A DNA stretch of 64,000 nt from Streptomyces marokkonensis (GTDB lineage Bacteria > Actinomycetota > Actinomycetes > Streptomycetales > Streptomycetaceae): NCBI RefSeq assembly GCF_008312835.1, contig NZ_VSKS01000018.1, positions 1 through 64,000 on the forward strand, in the 5' to 3' direction. Positions 59,589 through 64,000 of the stretch are shown here, one piece after another. Each line of letters starts with the position of its first letter. Position 1 is the first letter of the stretch. A model generated the notes under the pieces. The model had not been told where the DNA came from and ran no database searches. It saw nothing but the letters and a program-made list of their open reading frames with translations. The position numbers and the translations under genes are program-made.

Positions 59589-60814
59589 GCGAGACCATCG
59601 CGGAGGCCGCCGCCTCCGCAGCCGACGTGACCCGCGGGGGCTGGCGCCGGGCCACGGGCGTCGCGGGCCTCGCGATAGGCGTGCTCGCCACCGGAGCCGC
59701 CGCGGGCGTCGCCATAGAGCGGATGACGGTCGGCCGGGGCATGCGCAGGAAGGCCAGGCTCGTCCTCGACTCCGCGGGACCGTACGGCGGGCTGCGCGGC
59801 ACACCCGGCAAGGCGTACGCCGACGACGGCACCGAGCTGTACTACGAGGTCGACGACCCCGACCCCGACCCGGAGGCGACGCCCGCGCGGCGGCGCCGGC
59901 TGTTCGGCCGCAGGTCCCCGGCTCAGGTGACCGTCGTCTTCAGCCACGGCTACTGCCTCAACCAGGACTCCTGGCACTTCCAGCGGGCCGCGCTCAGGGG
60001 CGTCGTGCGCACCGTCTACTGGGACCAGCGCAGCCACGGCCGCTCGGCGCGGGGCGCGGCGCAGACGGAGCGCGGCGAGCCGGTCACCATCGAGCAGCTG
60101 GGGCGCGATCTGAAGGCCGTCATCGACGCGGCGGCGCCCGAGGGGCCGGTCGTGCTGGTCGGTCACTCCATGGGCGGCATGACGGTGATGGCCTTCGCCG
60201 ACCAGTACCCGGAGCTGATCCGGGAGCGGTGCGTGGGTGTCGCCCTGGTCGGCACGTCGTCGGGGCGGCTCGGGGAGGTCAACTTCGGGCTGCCGGTGGC
60301 CGGTGTCAACGCGGTGCGGCGGGTCCTGCCGGGGGTGCTGAAGGCGCTCGGGCAACGGGCCGAGCTCGTGGAGAAGGGGCGCCGGGCCACCGCCGACCTG
60401 TTCGCCTCGATCATCAAGCGGTACTCGTTCGCGACCCGGGACGTGGACCCGGCCGTCGCCCGGTTCGCCGAGCGCATGATCGAGGGCACGCCCATCGACG
60501 TGGTCGCCGAGTACTACCCGGCGTTCAACGACCACGACAAGACCGAGGCGATCGCCCACCTCGCCGGTCTGCCCGTGCTGGTGCTGGCCGGGGTGGAGGA
60601 CCTGGTGACGCCCAGCGAGCACAGCGAGGCGATCGCCGATCTGCTCCCCGGCGCGGAACTGGTGCTGGTCCCGGACGCCGGGCACCTGGTGATGCTGGAG
60701 CACCCGGAGGTGGTCACCGACCGCCTCGCCGACCTGCTCGCCCGCGCCGGAGCGGTGCCCGCGGCGGCTACCGTTGGTGGCTATGGAAGCAGCAGCACCG
60801 CAGAACCCGGCTGA
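59585..60814 (+). CDS. Alpha/beta hydrolase with N-terminal membrane helix
   Basis: The 409-residue protein has a membrane helix near residues 22-45 (GVAGLAIGVLATGAAAGVAIE) and an alpha/beta-hydrolase domain: oxyanion HGYCLNQDSW, nucleophile GHSMGG, acid near VEDLVTP, and His in DAGHLVMLEHP. Substrate unknown; coupled to alr. Confidence 0.92.
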   Translation: MSETIAEAAASAADVTRGGWRRATGVAGLAIGVLATGAAAGVAIERMTVGRGMRRKARLVLDSAGPYGGLRGTPGKAYADDGTELYYEVDDPDPDPEATPARRRRLFGRRSPAQVTVVFSHGYCLNQDSWHFQRAALRGVVRTVYWDQRSHGRSARGAAQTERGEPVTIEQLGRDLKAVIDAAAPEGPVVLVGHSMGGMTVMAFADQYPELIRERCVGVALVGTSSGRLGEVNFGLPVAGVNAVRRVLPGVLKALGQRAELVEKGRRATADLFASIIKRYSFATRDVDPAVARFAERMIEGTPIDVVAEYYPAFNDHDKTEAIAHLAGLPVLVLAGVEDLVTPSEHSEAIADLLPGAELVLVPDAGHLVMLEHPEVVTDRLADLLARAGAVPAAATVGGYGSSSTAEPG

Positions 60815-61313
60815 ACCGCCACCGGCGGCGAACTCCGTCGAGCTGACCGTCACCTCCGCCGAGCAGATGCGCGAACTGGGGCGCAGGCTCGCCAAGCTGG
60901 TGCGGGCGGGCGACCTCCTCCTGCTCTCGGGCGAGCTGGGCGCCGGCAAGACGACCCTGACCCGGGGGCTCGGCGAAGGGCTCGGGGTACGGGGCGCGGT
61001 CACCTCACCGACGTTCGTGATCGCCCGCGTGCACCCGTCGCTGGGGGACGGCCCGCCGCTGGTCCACGTCGACGCGTACCGCCTCTCCGGCGGCCTGGAG
61101 GAGATGGAGGACCTGGACCTCGACGTCTCGCTGCCGGAGTCGGTGATCGCCGTGGAGTGGGGCGAGGGGAAGGTCGAGGAGCTGACCGACGACCGCCTCC
61201 GGATCGTCATCCACCGGGCGGTCGGCGACACCAGCGACGAGGTGCGGCGGGTGACCGTGACCGGTCTCGGGGAGCGCTGGGCGGGCACCGGCCTCAGCGC
61301 GCTGACCGCCTGA
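60783..61313 (+). CDS. tsaE: tRNA t6A-modification ATPase TsaE
   Basis: ATG 60783 gives 176 residues, overlapping the hydrolase gene by 32 bp. P-loop SGELGAGKTTLTRGL, and SPTFVI and VEWGE motifs. It works with TsaB and TsaD, both present downstream. TACCGT about 8 nt upstream suggests its own leaderless start. Confidence 0.95.
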   Translation: MEAAAPQNPAEPPPAANSVELTVTSAEQMRELGRRLAKLVRAGDLLLLSGELGAGKTTLTRGLGEGLGVRGAVTSPTFVIARVHPSLGDGPPLVHVDAYRLSGGLEEMEDLDLDVSLPESVIAVEWGEGKVEELTDDRLRIVIHRAVGDTSDEVRRVTVTGLGERWAGTGLSALTA

Positions 61314-61420
61314 CGCGCCGTTCCGTTTCCGGAGGGGGCACCGTCGCGCCGTGCTTTCCGACAGGACGTCGGCAAACTGTTGCGTTCGGGGTCTCCGGCG
61401 TGGTCACATGGTATCCAGTT

Positions 61421-61444
61421 CGTAGTTAGGTCTACCTAACTACG
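61421..61444. promoter_or_regulatory. 24-bp near-perfect palindrome after tsaE
   Basis: CGTAGTTAGGT and ACCTAACTACG form an 11-bp inverted repeat around CT. It is 27 bp before a small ORF and 108 bp after tsaE. TTAGGT-N2-ACCTAA resembles half of an iron-box-type site but the spacing differs. Confidence 0.6.
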
Positions 61445-61471
61445 TCCGCCCCCGGCCCACAGGAGGCGCCC

Positions 61472-61789
61472 ATGCCGGCCACCCAGAGCTCTGGTGAGTC
61501 CACGGCGCAGCCGCGGCAGCTCCCCGAGGTGCCCATGCGTGATCTGCTGGCCGCCTGCGCCGCGGCCGCGGCGGTCTCCACCCCGCCCCGCGCCCCCGAG
61601 CAGCCCCGGCACGCCGGGCGGGTGCGGGGCCACCGCGAGGCGGCGTAGCGCCTCACGGCACGACGACGACCGTCCGCCCGATCGTCGCGAACGTCCACAT
61701 CGCCGCGCCGTCCGCGCGCGTCTCGCGGATGCCGCCCGTCCGCTCCCGCGGGTCGAGCGCCGGCGCCGAGCCGTCCACCGCCGCGCTGA
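61472..61789 (+). CDS. Small protein, possibly frameshifted
   Basis: ATG 61472 follows AGGAGG and opens MPATQSSGESTAQPRQLPEVPMRDLL. The frame as given continues to TGA 61789 (105 residues), overlapping the convergent gene at 61653 by 137 bp. A +1 shift near 61616-61625 would instead end at TAG 61645-61647 after ...HREAA, about 58 residues, more credible. Either a deletion, a sequencing error, or my misjudgement of the family. Function unknown. Confidence 0.45.
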
Positions 61790-62210
61790 ACCCGATCGAG
61801 GTGCCGTCGACGGTGGCGAAGCGCACGACGTGCTCGACCGGAACGCCGTCCGATCCGGTGACCGCCCCGGACCGGGAGGTGACCCGGTAGGTGCCGGGAG
61901 CCGGGTCCACCGTGCTGGGGCTGACCCCGAAGGTGCGCCGCACCTCGCCGCTCTCCTCCACCAGCCACACCCGGTCGGCGTCCAGGGAGTACACGACCCG
62001 TGTGCCGAGTCCCGACCGGGCGGGCAGGGCCGTGCCGCGGTCCTTGTGCGGGGGCGTCCCACGCACGGCCCCCGCGGGCCCGGCGGCCGGGTGGCGAAGG
62101 TCGGCCGGGACGGTCACCGCCGCCCGGTGGCCGAGGAAGCCGACCGTCGCGAGGGCGGCCGCGGTCAGCCCCGCCACGATCACCGAGCTGGTGCCTGCCA
62201 CCACCGTCAC
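61653..62210 (-). CDS. Membrane-anchored L,D-transpeptidase-like protein lacking the catalytic Cys
   Basis: The 185-residue product (GTG start, AGGACAGAG upstream) has a membrane/signal helix (about 8-28) and a domain with the YkuD pattern VVYSLDADRVWLVEESGEV near the start and GGIRETRADGAAMWTFATIGRTVVVV at the end. In active enzymes the corresponding site reads S-H-G-C-I-R; here it is T-G-G-I-R, so the Cys is missing. Likely a non-catalytic homologue. Confidence 0.65.
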   Translation of the reverse strand: MTVVAGTSSVIVAGLTAAALATVGFLGHRAAVTVPADLRHPAAGPAGAVRGTPPHKDRGTALPARSGLGTRVVYSLDADRVWLVEESGEVRRTFGVSPSTVDPAPGTYRVTSRSGAVTGSDGVPVEHVVRFATVDGTSIGFSAAVDGSAPALDPRERTGGIRETRADGAAMWTFATIGRTVVVVP

Positions 62211-62318
62211 CTCTGTCCTGATCTGTACCGCTATACCCCGTCATGTGCGTACGTCGACGTGACCGTAGCAGTCCGTGACCGTCCGGCCCGTGCGGCCGTG
62301 GCCGGGGCGCGGGAGCCG

Positions 62319-62324
62319 TAGGCT
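62319..62324 (+). promoter_or_regulatory. tsaB -10 element, leaderless
   Basis: TAGGCT lies 6 nt before the tsaB GTG; no ribosome site is present, so the transcript should start at the start codon. Confidence 0.5.
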
Positions 62325-62330
62325 GTTTGC

Positions 62331-62984
62331 GTGCTCTTGCTCGCTCTGGATACCGCCACCCCCGCCGTCACCGTCGCGCTGCACGACGGCCACGACGTCA
62401 TCGCCTCGTCGAGCCAGGTGGACGCCCGCCGGCACGGCGAGCTGCTGCTCCCGGCGATCGACCGGGTCCTCGCCGAGGCAGGCCTGCGGCTGGACGCCGT
62501 CACCGGCATCGTCGTCGGCGTCGGCCCCGGCCCGTACACCGGGCTGCGGGTCGGCCTGATGACCGCGGACACCTTCGGGCTCGCGCTCGGCGTGCCCGTG
62601 CACGGTCTGTGCACGCTGGACGGCCTGGCCTACGCGGCCGACCTGGAGGGCCCCTTCGTCGTGGCGACCGACGCCCGCCGCAAGGAGGTCTACTGGGCCC
62701 GCTACGCCGACTCCCGCACCCGCCTCACCGAGCCCGCCGTGGACCGGCCCGCCGACATCGCCGGCCAGGTCGCGGGCCTGCCCGCGGTCGGCGCCGGCGC
62801 CCTGCTCTACCCGGACACCTTCCCCAAGGCCCACGAGCCCGAGCACGTGACCGCCGCCGCCCTGGCCCGGCTGGCCGCGGAGCGGCTCGCGGCGGGCCGG
62901 GAACTGCCCGCGCCGCGGCCGCTGTACCTGCGCCGGCCCGATGCCCAGGTCCCCAAGAACTACAAGGTGGTCACCCCCAAGTGA
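62331..62984 (+). CDS. tsaB: tRNA t6A-modification protein TsaB
   Basis: The 217-residue ASKHA-fold protein starts at GTG 62331 (VLLLALDTATPAVTVAL). GVGPGPYTGLRVGL is the family motif. It is the inactive partner that dimerises with TsaD. The stop overlaps rimI (GTGA). Confidence 0.95.
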   Translation: MLLLALDTATPAVTVALHDGHDVIASSSQVDARRHGELLLPAIDRVLAEAGLRLDAVTGIVVGVGPGPYTGLRVGLMTADTFGLALGVPVHGLCTLDGLAYAADLEGPFVVATDARRKEVYWARYADSRTRLTEPAVDRPADIAGQVAGLPAVGAGALLYPDTFPKAHEPEHVTAAALARLAAERLAAGRELPAPRPLYLRRPDAQVPKNYKVVTPK

Positions 62985-63538
62985 CGGGAACCGAGACGGC
63001 CGTGCTGCGCGAGATGCGCTGGTGGGACATCGACTCCGTACTGGAGCTGGAGCGGGACCTGTTTCCCGAGGACGCCTGGTCGCGCGGGATGTTCTGGTCC
63101 GAGCTGGCCCACGCGCGCGGGCCCGGGGCCACCCGGCGCTACGTCGTCGCCGAGGAGGGCGACCGGATCGTCGGCTACGCGGGCCTGACCACCTCCGGCG
63201 CGGAGTCCGACGAGGGGCCCACCGCGAGCGCCGACATCCAGACCATCGCCGTCACCCGGGACCACTGGGGAACGGGCCTGGGCTCGCGGCTGCTGACCGA
63301 GCTGCTGCGGGCGGCGACCGCCTTCGAGTGCACCGACGTGATGCTGGAGTGCCGGGTGGACAACGTCCGCGCCCAGAAGCTCTACGAGCGCTTCGGCTTC
63401 GAGGTCATCGGTGTCAGGCGCGGCTACTACCAGCCGGGGAACGTGGACGCCCTGGTGATGCGGCTGACCGACCCGTCCACCTCTGTGAACCCGGGGACTT
63501 CCGGGAACGGCGTACAAGGAACCGAGATCCATGGCTGA
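62981..63538 (+). CDS. rimI: Ribosomal protein S18-alanine N-acetyltransferase-like GNAT protein
   Basis: GTG 62981 gives 185 residues. The GNAT core has the acetyl-CoA loop [11 protein letters not shown] and the C-terminal [22 protein letters not shown]. It sits between tsaB and tsaD, overlapping both, as in other actinomycetes. Confidence 0.93.
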   Translation: MTGTETAVLREMRWWDIDSVLELERDLFPEDAWSRGMFWSELAHARGPGATRRYVVAEEGDRIVGYAGLTTSGAESDEGPTASADIQTIAVTRDHWGTGLGSRLLTELLRAATAFECTDVMLECRVDNVRAQKLYERFGFEVIGVRRGYYQPGNVDALVMRLTDPSTSVNPGTSGNGVQGTEIHG

Positions 63539-64000
63539 CGAACCCCTGGTACTGGGGATCGAGACCTCCTGCGACGAGACCGGTGTCGGCATCGTGCGCG
63601 GGACCACCCTGCTGGCGGACGCCGTCGCCTCCAGCGTCGACGAGCACGCCCGCTTCGGCGGCGTCGTCCCGGAGGTGGCGAGCCGCGCCCACCTGGAGGC
63701 GATGGTCCCCACCATCGAACGCGCGCTGAAGGAGGCGGGCGTGAGCGCCCGCGACCTCGACGGCATCGCCGTCACCGCCGGCCCAGGACTCGCCGGCGCC
63801 CTGCTGGTCGGCGTCACGGCGGCCAAGGCGTACGCCTACGCCCTCGGCAAGCCGCTCTACGGGGTCAACCACCTCGCCTCCCACATCTGCGTCGACCAGC
63901 TGGAGCACGGCGCCCTGCCCGAGCCGACGATGGCCCTCCTGGTCTCCGGCGGGCACTCCTCCCTCCTGCTGTCCACGGACATCACCTCCGACGTCCGCCC
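63531..64000 (+). CDS. tsaD: tRNA N6-adenosine threonylcarbamoyltransferase TsaD (3' end outside window)
   Basis: ATG 63531 overlaps the rimI stop by 8 bp. The visible 156 residues show [14 protein letters not shown], the catalytic-domain [15 protein letters not shown] and the metal-binding H-x3-H in NHLASHI; the reading frame is open to the right edge. It completes the t6A set with tsaE and tsaB. Confidence 0.96.
   Translation, partial: MADEPLVLGIETSCDETGVGIVRGTTLLADAVASSVDEHARFGGVVPEVASRAHLEAMVPTIERALKEAGVSARDLDGIAVTAGPGLAGALLVGVTAAKAYAYALGKPLYGVNHLASHICVDQLEHGALPEPTMALLVSGGHSSLLLSTDITSDVR

Noticed and set aside
61421-61444. Iron box (DmdR/DtxR site)
   Set aside because: The half-sites TTAGGT and ACCTAA are separated by 2 bp rather than the spacing of the 19-bp consensus; left as an unassigned palindrome.

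Overview
The window is a high-GC actinobacterial chromosome segment, almost certainly Streptomyces. Evidence: very high G+C with strong third-position bias, GTG starts and GTGA/ATGA overlaps, the order rpsL-rpsG-fusA-tuf ... S10/spc/alpha ribosomal clusters ... rplM-rpsI-glmM ... coaA-glmS-acpS-nnr-alr-tsaE-tsaB-rimI-tsaD, WhiJ-like HTH/DUF397 genes, a S. griseus protease C-like protease, and intergenic repeats of the kind common in this genus.

Layout. (a) 1-6051, minus strand: an unusual accessory block. A Crp/Fnr-type regulator lies upstream of three tightly packed genes: a class III nucleotide cyclase, a HEAT-like protein with a degenerate P-loop, and an SPFH/band-7-like protein that runs off the left edge. 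The C-terminus of the cyclase and the N-terminus of the P-loop protein carry almost the same 26-residue Gly-rich motif (24 of 26 identical), as in effector/NLR pairs that use amyloid signalling. A CRP-like palindrome precedes the cyclase. This is the best candidate for an undescribed system. (b) 6295-10969: the str operon (rpsL, rpsG, fusA, tuf) with its promoters and terminator. (c) 11051-24886: a block of ordinary Streptomyces genes: a nuclease-family remnant, secreted protease, LysR, TetR with an aldo/keto reductase and LLM oxidoreductase, GH10 xylanase, methyltransferase, WhiJ-like HTH plus DUF397, NADP glutamate dehydrogenase, DUF2071, cupin and a Tat-exported NlpC/P60-like protein. (d) 24944-42992: the S10, spc and alpha clusters (rpsJ to rplQ) with secY, adk, map, infA, rpmJ and rpoA, then truA. 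(e) 43012-64000: two divergent membrane-protein genes, rplM-rpsI, glmM, DUF389, coaA, a lipoprotein, glmS, DUF3515, acpS, a sigma factor, a secreted beta-helix protein, nnr, alr, an alpha/beta hydrolase, and the tsaE/tsaB/rimI/tsaD group for t6A tRNA modification; tsaD runs off the right edge.

How the parts fit. Regions b, d and much of e make ribosomes, RNA polymerase alpha, the Sec channel, adenylate kinase and cell-wall amino-sugar precursors. The rpsL and rpsJ leaders share a 27-nt hairpin element, which may coordinate the two ribosomal clusters. Region c is adaptive: extracellular polymer degradation, nitrogen assimilation and small-molecule-responsive repressors with visible operators. 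Region a looks like a signalling or conflict module in which a cyclase product could be read by the neighbouring cyclic-nucleotide-binding regulator. Many genes in region e have a -10 hexamer 6-8 nt before the start codon, suggesting leaderless transcripts. I saw no tRNA or rRNA gene, IS element, prophage or CRISPR array.
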